Shown here: positions 16,905 to 27,066 of the stretch, one piece after another
Layout of the letters: each line of letters opens with the position of its first letter
Numbering within the stretch: the first letter of the stretch is position 1
Source: Novosphingobium album (ex Liu et al. 2023)
GTDB taxonomy: Bacteria; Pseudomonadota; Alphaproteobacteria; Sphingomonadales; Sphingomonadaceae
DNA: 64,000 bases
Reading direction: 5' to 3'
NCBI RefSeq assembly: GCF_029076845.1
Contig: NZ_JARESE010000050.1
Coordinates: 103,501 to 167,500 of the forward strand
Position numbers and translations under genes: made by a program
Notes under the pieces: model-generated
What the model saw: only the letters and a program-made list of their open reading frames with translations
Database searches by the model: none
What the model was told of the DNA's origin: nothing

Positions 16905-16938
16905 GCGACAGGCGGGTCAGGGCGACAGGCGGGTCAGG
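16905..16938. repeat. 17-bp perfect tandem duplication across a stop codon
   Basis: GCGACAGGCGGGTCAGG occurs twice without spacing, at 16905-16921 and 16922-16938. The second copy contains the reverse-strand stop of the alcohol dehydrogenase (16934-16936), so the duplication replaced or duplicated the 3' end of that gene without changing most of the product. Confidence 0.85.
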
Positions 16939-17998
16939 CGGCGGGGCCGGCTTCCAGCGTCGCGTTGTCGATGACGAAGCGATACCGCACGTCGCTGCGC
17001 AGCATCCGGTCATAGGCTTCGTCGATCTGCTGGATCGCGATCATCTCGATATCCGAGACGATCCCGTGCTCGGCGCAGAAATCGAGCATTTCCTGCGTTT
17101 CGGGCAAGCCGCCGATCAGCGAGCCGGCGATGGTCTTGCGGCCGAACACCAGGTTGCCGAAGTTCGGCGTGGGGTGCGGGTGATCGGGCACGCCCAGCAG
17201 CACCAGCGTGCCGTCACGGTGGAGCATCGCCGTATAGGCATCGAGATCGTGCGAGGCCGCGACCGAATCGATGATCAGGTCGAAGCTGCCGGCATGGGCG
17301 GCCATCTCGTCCGCATCGCGCGAGATCACCACTTCGTCGGCGCCAAGGTCATGCGCGTCCTGCCGCTTGGCGGCGGTGGAGGTGAAGGCGACCACGTGGG
17401 CGCCCATGGCATGGGCGATCTTGATCGCCATGTGGCCCAGCCCGCCGATGCCGACCACGCCCACTTTCTTGCCCGGTCCCGCGCCCCAGTGGCGCAGCGG
17501 CGAATAAGTGGTGATGCCGGCGCACAGCAGCGGCGCGACGGCGGCGAGCTGTTCGTGCGGGTGACGGATCTTCAGGACGAAGTGCTCATCGACGACGATC
17601 GCCTGCGAATATCCGCCCAGGGTGTGGCCGGGCGCCTCCGCGATCGCGCCGTTGTACGTGCCGGTCCAGCCGTTCTCGCAATAGTTCTCCAGCCCTTCGG
17701 CGCACGATCCGCAATGGCCGCAGCTTCCCACAAGGCAGCCCACGCCCACCGTCTCGCCCACCGCGAAGCGCGTCACGTCGCCGCCGACCGCGGTGACGGT
17801 GCCGACGATCTCGTGCCCCGGAACGCAGGGGTAGAGGGTGCCTTGCCATTCGTCGCGAACGGTGTGGAGATCGGAATGGCACACGCCGCAATAGGCGATG
17901 GCGATGCGCACGTCGCGCGGGCCCGGTTCGCGCCGTTCGATCGCCATGGGTTCGAGCGGCTTGTCGCCGGCATAGGCGCCGTAAGCTTTGACAGTCAT
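16934..17998 (-). CDS. Zinc-dependent NAD(P)-alcohol dehydrogenase (YahK/cinnamyl-type)
   Basis: 354 residues. Medium-chain dehydrogenase/reductase that interconverts aldehydes and primary alcohols, usually with NADPH. Catalytic zinc ligands are in CGVCHSD and GHEIVG; the structural zinc site is GSCGHCGSCAEGLENYC; the nucleotide fold is GVVGIGGLGHMAIKIA. ATG at 17998 is chosen because homology begins with MTVKAYGAY; upstream extension is not conserved-looking. It lies 34 bases downstream of an aldo/keto reductase on the same strand, probably one transcript, controlled by the divergent LysR at 19146. Confidence 0.93.
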   Translation of the reverse strand: MTVKAYGAYAGDKPLEPMAIERREPGPRDVRIAIAYCGVCHSDLHTVRDEWQGTLYPCVPGHEIVGTVTAVGGDVTRFAVGETVGVGCLVGSCGHCGSCAEGLENYCENGWTGTYNGAIAEAPGHTLGGYSQAIVVDEHFVLKIRHPHEQLAAVAPLLCAGITTYSPLRHWGAGPGKKVGVVGIGGLGHMAIKIAHAMGAHVVAFTSTAAKRQDAHDLGADEVVISRDADEMAAHAGSFDLIIDSVAASHDLDAYTAMLHRDGTLVLLGVPDHPHPTPNFGNLVFGRKTIAGSLIGGLPETQEMLDFCAEHGIVSDIEMIAIQQIDEAYDRMLRSDVRYRFVIDNATLEAGPAA

Positions 17999-18032
17999 GA
18001 TCTTGGTCTCGTTTCTCAAGCGGGGAGGGGGA

Positions 18033-19130
<1,098 letters not shown>

Positions 19131-19145
19131 TCACTGGATTCATGA

Positions 19146-20039
19146 ATGCAGCGCGACGACCTCATCGACCTGAATGCTTTCCTGGCCGTGGCCGAAGAAC
19201 GCAGCTTCACGCGCGCGGCGGCGCGGCTGGGCCTGTCGCAATCGGCGCTCAGCCATGCGATCCGGCGGCTGGAGGGCCGCATCGGCGTGCGCCTGCTTTC
19301 GCGCACCACGCGCAGCGTATCGCCCACCGATGCCGGGGAAAGCCTGCTGCAAAGCCTGGTCCCGGCGCTGGACCAGATCGACCAGCAGCTCGCGATGCTG
19401 AACGAACTGCGCGAGCGGCCGGCCGGCACCATCCGCATCACCGCGCCGGCCCATGCCGCCCAGACTGTGCTCTGGCCGGCGGCGTGCCGGATCATGCGCC
19501 GCTACCCGGAGATCGCCATCGAGATCAGCGTCGATCCCGCGCTGCGCGATATCGTGGCGGATCGCTTCGATGCCGGGGTGCGCCTGGGCGAGCAGGTCGC
19601 GCGCGACATGATCGCGGTGCGCATCGGCCCGGACTTGCGCATGGCCGCGGTGGCCGCGCCGGCCTATCTGGCCGGCCACGGCATGCCCCGGACACCGCAG
19701 GACCTAGCCGCGCATCGCTGCGTCAACTTGCGGATGACGACATCGGGCGGCCTTTATGCCTGGGAACTGGAACAGGGCACGCGCAGCCTGAACGTGCGCG
19801 TCGAAGGGCAGTTCATCTCCAACGACGTGCGCATGGTGGTGGGCGCCGCGGTCGCCGGGCTGGGGCTCGCCTTCGTGCCCGAGGACTATGTGCTGGCCGA
19901 AATCGCCGCCGGCACGCTGGTGCGCGTGATGGAAGACTGGTGCCCGCCGTTTCCGGGCTATCACCTCTACTACCCCAGCCGCCGCCAGCCCCGCCCGGCC
20001 TTTGCCCTGCTGATCGAGGAACTGATCCATCGCGGGTGA
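19146..20039 (+). CDS. LysR-family regulator divergent to aldo/keto reductase
   Basis: 297 residues. N-terminal winged helix: LNAFLAVAEERSFTRAAARLGLSQSALSHAIRRLE; then the RTTRSVSPTDAG wing region and a periplasmic-binding-like effector domain. It resembles the large LysR subgroup (DsdC/GbpR-like) that often controls adjacent oxidoreductases. The 129-base gap to the reductase holds both promoters. Convergent with the outer-membrane factor of RND system 2. Confidence 0.93.
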   Translation: MQRDDLIDLNAFLAVAEERSFTRAAARLGLSQSALSHAIRRLEGRIGVRLLSRTTRSVSPTDAGESLLQSLVPALDQIDQQLAMLNELRERPAGTIRITAPAHAAQTVLWPAACRIMRRYPEIAIEISVDPALRDIVADRFDAGVRLGEQVARDMIAVRIGPDLRMAAVAAPAYLAGHGMPRTPQDLAAHRCVNLRMTTSGGLYAWELEQGTRSLNVRVEGQFISNDVRMVVGAAVAGLGLAFVPEDYVLAEIAAGTLVRVMEDWCPPFPGYHLYYPSRRQPRPAFALLIEELIHRG

Positions 20040-20068
20040 GGCTGTGGCCGTATGTCAGGTGCCGCCCG

Positions 20069-21475
20069 TCAGGCGGGAGGCGGCCCGGCCTCACCGCCCA
20101 GCGCCTTCACCAGCGCCACGCTCACCCGCATCCGGTCCACCTCGACCGCCAGCAGCGCGCGCTGCGCGTCGAGCGCGTCGGTCTGAGCGATGACCACTTC
20201 GAGGTAGTCCGAAGCGCCGTCGCGATAGCGGATCATGGCCAGGTCGCTGGTGCGCTCCGCCGCCTGGGCCGCCTCGCGCTGGTCGACCAGCTGCGCGGCA
20301 AGCTGGCGCATGGCGGCGACGCCATCCTCCACCTGCCGGAAGGCGGTGAGCACGGTGTCGCGATAGCCCGCGGCCATTTCGTCATATTCCGCGCGTGAGA
20401 GCTTGACTTGCGCCTTGCGGCGTCCGCCGTCGAACAGCGAAAGCGCCGTCGCCAGCGGGCCCAGCCCCCAGAAGCTGTTGGGCGTGCTCAGCAATTCGCC
20501 GTGCGTGGTTTCCCAGCCGCCGGCCAGGCCCAGCGTGACGGTGGGGAAGAACGCGGCGCGCGCCACGCCGATGCGCGCGTTGGCCGCGAACATGCGGCGT
20601 TCGGCCGCCGCCACGTCCGGCCGGCGCTGCAGCAGCGCGGAAGGCGCGCCGGTGGCGATCTCGGGCGCGGTCAGCGGCTGGACGCGCGCGGGCACGGCAA
20701 AGTCCGAAGCCACCGCGCCGACCAGCGCGGCCAGTTCATGCTCGGTCGCGGCGCGATCGCTGGCGATGGCGGAAACCTGCGCGCGCGCATTGCTGAGCGC
20801 CGTGCGCGCGCGATTGACGTCGATGCCCGAGGCGATGCCGCCGTCATGCCGGGTGCGGGTAAGCTGGTAGGCGCGGTCGAAGGCGGCGACCGTGCGATCC
20901 AGCAGCGCCGCCTGGGCATCGAGGCCGCGCAGGCGGATATAGGCATCGGCCACCGCCGCCTGCAGGCTGAGCCGCGCGGAAACGAGGTCCGCCGCGCTCG
21001 CATCGGCCTCGGCGCGCGATGCGCTCAGGCCGTTGCGGATGCGGCCCCACAAGTCGATCTCGTAATCGAGCACGCCGCCCACCGCGTAGTCGTTGTACGT
21101 GCGGGGCGTGCCGTCGGCGAGCGGGCGATTGCCGGAAACCTGCTGGCGGCTGGCATCGCCGGTGGCGGCGACTTGCGGGAAAAGCTCCGAGCGGTCGATC
21201 CGGGCGGCGGCGCGCGCCTGGTCATAGCGGGCGAGCGCGGCAGCCAGCGTCGGGCTGGCGGCAGCGGCGCGCGCTTCCAGATCGTCCAGCACCGGATCGT
21301 CGAACATCCGCCACCAGTCGCCGCGCAAGGCGGTGTCCATCGGCGTGGCGGCGGTCCAGCCGGCGGTTTCCTTGTAGGCGGCCGGTGCGGCGGTTTCCGG
21401 GGGGCGGTAGTCCGGGGCCAGCGAGCAGCCGGCAAGCAGGGCCGGCGCCAGCGCCGCCAGCCGCTTACCGCGCAC
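20069..21475 (-). CDS. NodT-family outer-membrane factor lipoprotein of RND efflux system 2
   Basis: 468 residues. Signal peptide with lipobox ALLAGC and the typical SLAPDYRPPE mature start. Two TolC repeats of about 200 residues can be traced. The start is GTG at 21475, overlapping the end of the adaptor gene by 11 bases, which implies coupled translation. Last gene of the second tripartite efflux operon (permease-MFP-OMF order on the reverse strand). Confidence 0.93.
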   Translation of the reverse strand: MRGKRLAALAPALLAGCSLAPDYRPPETAAPAAYKETAGWTAATPMDTALRGDWWRMFDDPVLDDLEARAAAASPTLAAALARYDQARAAARIDRSELFPQVAATGDASRQQVSGNRPLADGTPRTYNDYAVGGVLDYEIDLWGRIRNGLSASRAEADASAADLVSARLSLQAAVADAYIRLRGLDAQAALLDRTVAAFDRAYQLTRTRHDGGIASGIDVNRARTALSNARAQVSAIASDRAATEHELAALVGAVASDFAVPARVQPLTAPEIATGAPSALLQRRPDVAAAERRMFAANARIGVARAAFFPTVTLGLAGGWETTHGELLSTPNSFWGLGPLATALSLFDGGRRKAQVKLSRAEYDEMAAGYRDTVLTAFRQVEDGVAAMRQLAAQLVDQREAAQAAERTSDLAMIRYRDGASDYLEVVIAQTDALDAQRALLAVEVDRMRVSVALVKALGGEAGPPPA

Positions 21476-22709
21476 TCGCCGGGCCTTTCGCTGGGCTCTT
21501 CTCTGGGGCCGCCGGCGCTTTCTGCACGCGCACCTCGTCGCCGTCGCGGATCGAATCGGGCGGGGTGTCGATCACGCGGTCCCTGGCCGAGATGGCGCCC
21601 GAGACGAACACCTTGGCGCCATCGTCGCGCACGATGGTGATCGGCTTGAGCGAGACCCGGTTGCGGCCATCGACCACCGCCAGCCTGGGACCGTCGTTGC
21701 CGTAAAGGATCGTGCTGCCCGGAAGCGACAGCGTCGCGCCTGCCGCCTGGCCCGTTCCGGCACTGGTGGCGAAGCTGACCCGCGCATAGGCACCGGGCTT
21801 CAGCGCGCCGTCGGGATTGGGGGCTTGCAGTTCGACCAGCACCGCGCCCGATTGCGCGTCGACCGCCTGGGCGCTGCGCGTCATCGTCGCGGTGAAGCTG
21901 CGGCCGGGGAACTCGGGCAGCGAGAGCGTGGCGCTCATCCCCGGTTTGACCGAGGCGGAATTGCCTTGCGGCACGCGCACGAAAATCCGCATCCTCGATA
22001 CGTCGGACACGGTGAACAGCGGCTGCGAGGCGGCATTGCCGGCCACCACCAGCGCGCCGATCTGCGCCGACCGGCTGGTGACGACACCGGCGAAGGGCGC
22101 GGACAGGCGGGTGAAGCCCTGCAGCGCCCGCAGCCGGCGGACATTGGCCAGCGCGGCGTTCGACAGCGCCGATCGGGCGGCCAGATCGCCGCGCTTTTCG
22201 TCCGCTTCCTGCCGCGAGACGGCATCCTGCGCCAGCAGCGCGTCCCATCGCCGGGCCGTGGTGGCCGCCAGCCCCTGGTTGGCGCGGGCGGTCTGGAAAT
22301 CGGCTTCGGCCTGGGCGAGCTGCTGGTCGATCTCGGGCGCGTCGAGGATCGCCAGCGTCTGGCCGGCGCGCACGTGATCGCCGATGTCGACCAGCCAGCG
22401 GCGGACATAGCCATTGGTCCGGGCATAGATCGGCGCGCTGTTGAAGGCCTGGATCGTGCCGGGCAGCACCAGCGTGCCGCCGCCCGCGTCGGCCTCCGGG
22501 GTCAGCACGGTCACGGTGGGGATGGCCGCTTGCGCGGCGGTGGCGCGTTGTTCGTCCACCGCGTTGATGCGCGATGCGGTGCCGATGACGACAACCGCCA
22601 GCGCGACGGCGGCGGCGCCGATGCCGATGCGCCGCAGCGTGCGGCCATCGGGGCCGGCGGGGATCGCATCGTCGGTGGCGGGATCTTGGGGAGGGAGGGT
22701 CTCAGGCAT
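21465..22709 (-). CDS. RND efflux membrane-fusion protein, system 2
   Basis: 414 residues. Unlike system 1 it has an uncleaved N-terminal anchor (about residues 27-45) rather than a lipobox. The lipoyl domain (TNGYVRRWLVDIGDHVRAGQ), coiled hairpin, second lipoyl half (RLSAPFAGVVTSRSAQIG) and beta barrel are visible. The C-terminus is Lys/Pro/Ala-rich. ATG at 22709 overlaps the stop of the permease by 8 bases. Confidence 0.93.
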   Translation of the reverse strand: MPETLPPQDPATDDAIPAGPDGRTLRRIGIGAAAVALAVVVIGTASRINAVDEQRATAAQAAIPTVTVLTPEADAGGGTLVLPGTIQAFNSAPIYARTNGYVRRWLVDIGDHVRAGQTLAILDAPEIDQQLAQAEADFQTARANQGLAATTARRWDALLAQDAVSRQEADEKRGDLAARSALSNAALANVRRLRALQGFTRLSAPFAGVVTSRSAQIGALVVAGNAASQPLFTVSDVSRMRIFVRVPQGNSASVKPGMSATLSLPEFPGRSFTATMTRSAQAVDAQSGAVLVELQAPNPDGALKPGAYARVSFATSAGTGQAAGATLSLPGSTILYGNDGPRLAVVDGRNRVSLKPITIVRDDGAKVFVSGAISARDRVIDTPPDSIRDGDEVRVQKAPAAPEKSPAKGPASAR

Positions 22710-25700
22710 GGCTGGGCTGAAGTTCCGTGGACGAAGCATCGGCGCGGGGGCGCCGGTGGACAAGGCTGAAGACAGTGGGGACGAAGAACAGCGTGGCGAT
22801 CGTGGCGAAGATCAGCCCGCCGATCACGGCGCGGCCGAGCGGGGCGTTCTGCTCGCCCCCTTCGCCAAGGCCCAGCGCCATCGGCGCCATGCCGATGACC
22901 ATGGCGAGCGCCGTCATCAGCACGGGGCGGAAGCGCACGCGCCCGGCCTCGATCGCGGCCCGAAGGCCGTCGCCGTGCTGGGCCAGCTGCTCGCGCGCGA
23001 AGCTGACCACCAGGATCGAGTTGGCGGTGGCGACGCCCATGCACATGATCGCGCCGGTGAGCGCAGGCACCGACAGCGTCGTGCCGGTGCCGAACAGCAC
23101 CCAGACGATGCCGGCCAGCGCCGCCGGCAGCGCGGTGATGATGACGAAGGGATCGACCCAGCTCTGGAAGTTGATGACGATCAGCAGGTAGATGAACAGG
23201 ATCGCGGCGGCGAGGCCGAAGCCCAGGCCCGAAAAGGCGGTGTTCATCGTTTCGAACTGGCCGCGGATGGCGATGGTCGAGCCCTTGGGCTCCTTGTCTT
23301 TCATCGACGCGATGATGTCCTGCACGTCGCCCGCCACCGCGCCCAGATCACGGCCCTGCGGCGTGGCATAGATGTCGATCACCGGCGAGAGGTTGTAGCG
23401 GCTGACCACCGGCACCGTCGCCGATCGCCTGATCTCGGCCAGCGCGCCCAGCGGCTGCGACACGGCGCCGCCCGCGCCGGCGACCGGCACGTTGGTCAGG
23501 TCGCTCATCGAGCCGACGAGGTGCTCGGGCGCCTGCGACACCACCGGATAGGACACGCCGTTCTTGGGATCGACATAGAACACCGGCGCGGATTGCGACG
23601 AGCCGGCCAGCGTGGTGGCCAGGTTGTTGGTCACGTCGCGCTCGGTCAGCCCGTACTGGCCGATGCGCGAGCGATCGACATCGACGCTGATCTGCGGCGA
23701 GCTGGCCGGCTGCTGGATGCGGGCATCGGCCAACCCCGGCACTTTGGCCATGCGGGCGAGCAGTTCCTGAGCATAAGCGCGATTGGCGGCGACGTTCTTG
23801 CCGGAGATCTGGACGTCGATCGGCGCCGGCGCGCCGAAGTTCAGGATCTGGCTGGTGATGTCGGCGGGCAGGAAGGCGAACGTCGTGCCAGTGAAGCGCC
23901 GGGGCAGTTCGCGGCGCAGCGTGGCGACGATCTCGTCGGTGGGGCGATGGCCTTCCTTCAGCGTGATCATCATGTCGCCGTCCTGCGAACCGATCGAGCC
24001 GCTGTTGTTGTAGACGGTGTTGATCGAGCTGACCGGCAGGCCGATGTTGTCGGTGATCGAGGCCAGCTCATCGGGCGGCACGATCTCGCGCACGGCCCCG
24101 GCGATGCGATCGAACCGGGCGGCGGTATCCTCGATCCGCGTGCCCACCGGCACGCGCACGTGCATGGCGATCTGGCCCGAATCGACGCTGGGGAAGAAGT
24201 TGCTGCCCAGCAAGGGCATCAGCCCGAACGAAAGCAGGGTGACGGCCATGAAGCCCAGCACGAACGGCCGGCGTGCCCGCAGCGCGCGCTGGAGCAGCCC
24301 GACATAGCCCAGGCGGACGCGTTCGAAGCGGTGCTCGAACCCGCGCTGGAAGCGGATCAGCGGATTGTGCGAGCCGGGCTTGCCGGCAAGGTGCAGTTCC
24401 TCGCTGGTGTGGCCGTGCGGGCGCAGCAGGTACATCGCCAGCGTCGGCACCAGCGTGCGTGACAGCACGAACGAGGCGATCATGGCAAAGACCACCGAAA
24501 GCGCCATCGGCACGAACAGGAAGCCTGCGACGCCCGGCAGGAAGAACATCGGCACGAAGACGATGCAGATGCACAGCAGCGAGACGAACGCCGGAGTGAC
24601 GATCTGCGCGGCGCCATCGAGGATCGCCTGCTTCACGCCCTTGCCCTGTTCGAGATGCCAGTTGATGTTCTCGATCGTCACGGTCGCGTCGTCGACCAGG
24701 ATGCCGACCGCGAGCGCGAGCCCGCCCAGCGTCATCACGTTCAGGGTCTGGCCGAACACCGCCAGCGCGCCGAGCGCGGCCAGGATGGCCAGCGGGATCG
24801 ACAGCGCGATGATCACGGTCGATCGCCACGATCCCAGGAACAGCAGGATCATCAGCGAGGTCAGCGCCGCGGCGATCACGCCTTCCTTGATGACGCCGGC
24901 CACCGCCGCCTTCACGAACAGCGACTGATCGCCCACCGGCAGGATCTTGAGCGTAACGGGCAGCGTCTCGGCGATCTTGGGCAGCGCCGCCTTGGCGCCG
25001 TTGACGATGGCGAGCGTGGAGGTCTGCCCGTTCTTGAGCACGGTCAGCAGCGCCGAGCGGCGGCCATCGACATGGACGATGTTGGTCTGCGGGGTGTTGC
25101 CGTCGCGCACATGGGCGACATCGCGCATGTAGATCGTGGCGCCGTTCACCACCTTGACCGGCAAGTCGTTGAGCCCCTCGATCGAATCGGGGGCATTGTT
25201 CAGCCGCACGGCATACTGCGTGGGGCCGATCTTGACGAAGCCGGCCGGATTGATCTGGTTCTGCGCGGCGATGGCGGCGCCCACGTCCTGCGCGGTCAGG
25301 CCTTTCGATTGCAGCGCCAGCGGGTCGAGATCGACCTGGATCTGGCGCTGCTTGCCGCCCGACGGGAACGGCATGGCCAGGCCCGGCACGGTGACGAGCT
25401 GCGGGCGGATCTGGTTCTGGCCGATATCGAACAGTTCCTGCTCCGAAAGGCCCTGGCCCGACAGCGCGAGCTGCACGATCGGCACGGTGGAAGCGCTGTA
25501 GTTGATCACCAGCGGCGGCGTCGCCCCCGGCGGCAATTGCCGCAGCACCGATTGCGAGATCGCCGTGACCTGGGCCGTGGCGGTGCGGATATCGGCATTG
25601 GGCTGAAGGTAGATCTTGACCACGCCGATGCCCGGCAGCGACTGGCTTTCGATATGCTCGATATCGTTGACCGTGGTGCTCAGGCTGCGTTCGTAGGGGT

Positions 25701-25896
25701 TGAGGATGCGGCTGGCCATGTCCTCGGGCGGCAGGCCGGCGTACTGCCAGGCGACGCCGATCACCGGGATGCGGATGTCGGGGAAGATGTCCACCGGCGT
25801 GCGCAGCGCGGCCAGCGTTCCGCCGATGGCGATGAGGATGGCCATCACCACAAAGGTCAGCGGGCGATGCAGCGCTATCCTGACAATCCCGATCAT
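22702..25896 (-). CDS. RND efflux permease, system 2, lacking the AcrB-type relay lysine
   Basis: 1064 residues. Starts MIGIVRIALHRPLTFVVMAI; porter domains complete. The first half of the proton relay is present (GILVDDATVTIENINWHL), but the position of AcrB Lys940 reads GVATANSILVVSFAREQ, with Ala in place of Lys. This differs from the neighbouring system 1 permease (AAKNAIL) and is closer to HME-like pumps at this site. First gene of its operon, with a divergent LysR gene 254 bases away. Substrate unknown. Confidence 0.94.
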   Translation of the reverse strand: MIGIVRIALHRPLTFVVMAILIAIGGTLAALRTPVDIFPDIRIPVIGVAWQYAGLPPEDMASRILNPYERSLSTTVNDIEHIESQSLPGIGVVKIYLQPNADIRTATAQVTAISQSVLRQLPPGATPPLVINYSASTVPIVQLALSGQGLSEQELFDIGQNQIRPQLVTVPGLAMPFPSGGKQRQIQVDLDPLALQSKGLTAQDVGAAIAAQNQINPAGFVKIGPTQYAVRLNNAPDSIEGLNDLPVKVVNGATIYMRDVAHVRDGNTPQTNIVHVDGRRSALLTVLKNGQTSTLAIVNGAKAALPKIAETLPVTLKILPVGDQSLFVKAAVAGVIKEGVIAAALTSLMILLFLGSWRSTVIIALSIPLAILAALGALAVFGQTLNVMTLGGLALAVGILVDDATVTIENINWHLEQGKGVKQAILDGAAQIVTPAFVSLLCICIVFVPMFFLPGVAGFLFVPMALSVVFAMIASFVLSRTLVPTLAMYLLRPHGHTSEELHLAGKPGSHNPLIRFQRGFEHRFERVRLGYVGLLQRALRARRPFVLGFMAVTLLSFGLMPLLGSNFFPSVDSGQIAMHVRVPVGTRIEDTAARFDRIAGAVREIVPPDELASITDNIGLPVSSINTVYNNSGSIGSQDGDMMITLKEGHRPTDEIVATLRRELPRRFTGTTFAFLPADITSQILNFGAPAPIDVQISGKNVAANRAYAQELLARMAKVPGLADARIQQPASSPQISVDVDRSRIGQYGLTERDVTNNLATTLAGSSQSAPVFYVDPKNGVSYPVVSQAPEHLVGSMSDLTNVPVAGAGGAVSQPLGALAEIRRSATVPVVSRYNLSPVIDIYATPQGRDLGAVAGDVQDIIASMKDKEPKGSTIAIRGQFETMNTAFSGLGFGLAAAILFIYLLIVINFQSWVDPFVIITALPAALAGIVWVLFGTGTTLSVPALTGAIMCMGVATANSILVVSFAREQLAQHGDGLRAAIEAGRVRFRPVLMTALAMVIGMAPMALGLGEGGEQNAPLGRAVIGGLIFATIATLFFVPTVFSLVHRRPRADASSTELQPSHA

Positions 25897-26120
25897 TCAC
25901 GACTCCCGCCGCCATCGCCGTTGGCCCAAGCCACCGGGAGGCATGAATTTGGCCACTTCTCAGCGGCATCCTCCAAGACGGACCGCGCGGGCATCCGATT
26001 GCACTGGCTTTGCCAGCCGTGCCCGCGATCTTATGATGATTGGCTGCGGACGCGTTGCGCAACACCGCTGCGTGAACGCCAATGCGTGACCGGTTGTTTT
26101 GTGTCCAATATCTAATATGG

Positions 26121-26140
26121 CTTGATTGATATGCAACAAG
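26121..26140. promoter_or_regulatory. Imperfect palindrome, possible LysR binding site
   Basis: CTTGATTGATATGCAACAAG has CTTG/CAAG ends and a central ATAT with partial symmetry between (seven of ten positions per arm). It lies 10 bases before the LysR start codon in the divergent gap to the RND permease. It fits the dyad and T-N11-A style of LysR sites, but its closeness to the start codon suggests mainly autoregulation. Confidence 0.35.
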
Positions 26141-26150
26141 TCTGGATACC

Positions 26151-27047
26151 ATGGACCTTCGCCACCTTCGCTATTTCCTCCACGTTGCCGAAGAGCTGCA
26201 TTTCGGCCGCGCCGCGCAGCGGCTCGGCATGTCGCAGCCGCCGCTGAGCCAGCAGATCCGCGCCCTGGAGGAGGAACTGGGCGCGCGCCTGTTCGAACGC
26301 ACCAGCCGCCGGGTCCGGCTGACCGAGGCCGGGCGCCGCTTCCTGCCCGAAGCGCGGCAGGCGCTGGCCCAGGCCGAGCGTGCGGTGCAGGTGGCGCGGC
26401 TGGCGCATCGCGGCGAACTGGGGCGGCTCGCGCTGGGCTTCACCGCCTCGGCGCCGTTCGTCGCGCGCGTCGCCGACGCGCTTTACCGGTACCGGCAGTC
26501 ACACCCGCAAGTGGAGCTGGCCTTGCAGGAACTGGGGCGCGACGCGCAGATCGCCCGGATCGAGCGCGGCGAGCTGGACATGGGCATCATCCGCACGTTC
26601 GAGCCGCCGCTGCTGCCGGCGGGCATGGCGTTCGAATGCCTGGTCCAGGAGGAGATGCTGCTGGCCGTCCGCCAGGACCATCCGCTGGCGCGGTGCGAGG
26701 CCGACCCGGCCATCGCCGATCTCGCCGGGGTGCCGCTGGTGCTGTACAACGCGGCCAACGGCGCCGGCTTCAACGAGCATTTCTTCGCCCTGTGCGAACA
26801 GGCCGGCTTCCGCCCCAGCGTCGCGCTGGAGGCCAGCAGCTTCGCCACCCTGCTCGGGCTGGTCGCGGCCGGTTTCGGACCCACGGTGCTGGCGCAATCG
26901 CTGGCCCGGCTGCAGATGGACAACCTGGTCCTGCGCTCGCTCTCCGTCCCGGTGATGAGCCGGCTGTGGATGATCCACAAGCACGAGCTTTCGCCCACCG
27001 CGCAGGCCTTCCGCGATACCATGGCCGCCAGCGGCGAGCGGCTCTAG
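26151..27047 (+). CDS. LysR-family regulator divergent to RND system 2
   Basis: 298 residues. Winged helix MDLRHLRYFLHVAEELHFGRAAQRLGMSQPPLSQQIRALE, the CatR/BenM/CbnR-style N-terminus; the effector domain follows. That subgroup often senses aromatic acids or chlorinated aromatics. Its location opposite an RND operon suggests efflux induced by an aromatic compound (inference). Converges with the TonB-dependent receptor gene, 19 bases apart. Confidence 0.94.
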   Translation: MDLRHLRYFLHVAEELHFGRAAQRLGMSQPPLSQQIRALEEELGARLFERTSRRVRLTEAGRRFLPEARQALAQAERAVQVARLAHRGELGRLALGFTASAPFVARVADALYRYRQSHPQVELALQELGRDAQIARIERGELDMGIIRTFEPPLLPAGMAFECLVQEEMLLAVRQDHPLARCEADPAIADLAGVPLVLYNAANGAGFNEHFFALCEQAGFRPSVALEASSFATLLGLVAAGFGPTVLAQSLARLQMDNLVLRSLSVPVMSRLWMIHKHELSPTAQAFRDTMAASGERL

Positions 27048-27066
27048 GGGCCGATCCGCCGGCGCT

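Noticed and set aside
22441..24462. 673-codon open frame opposite RND system 2
   Set aside because: Same low-complexity antisense composition; covered by two well-supported genes.
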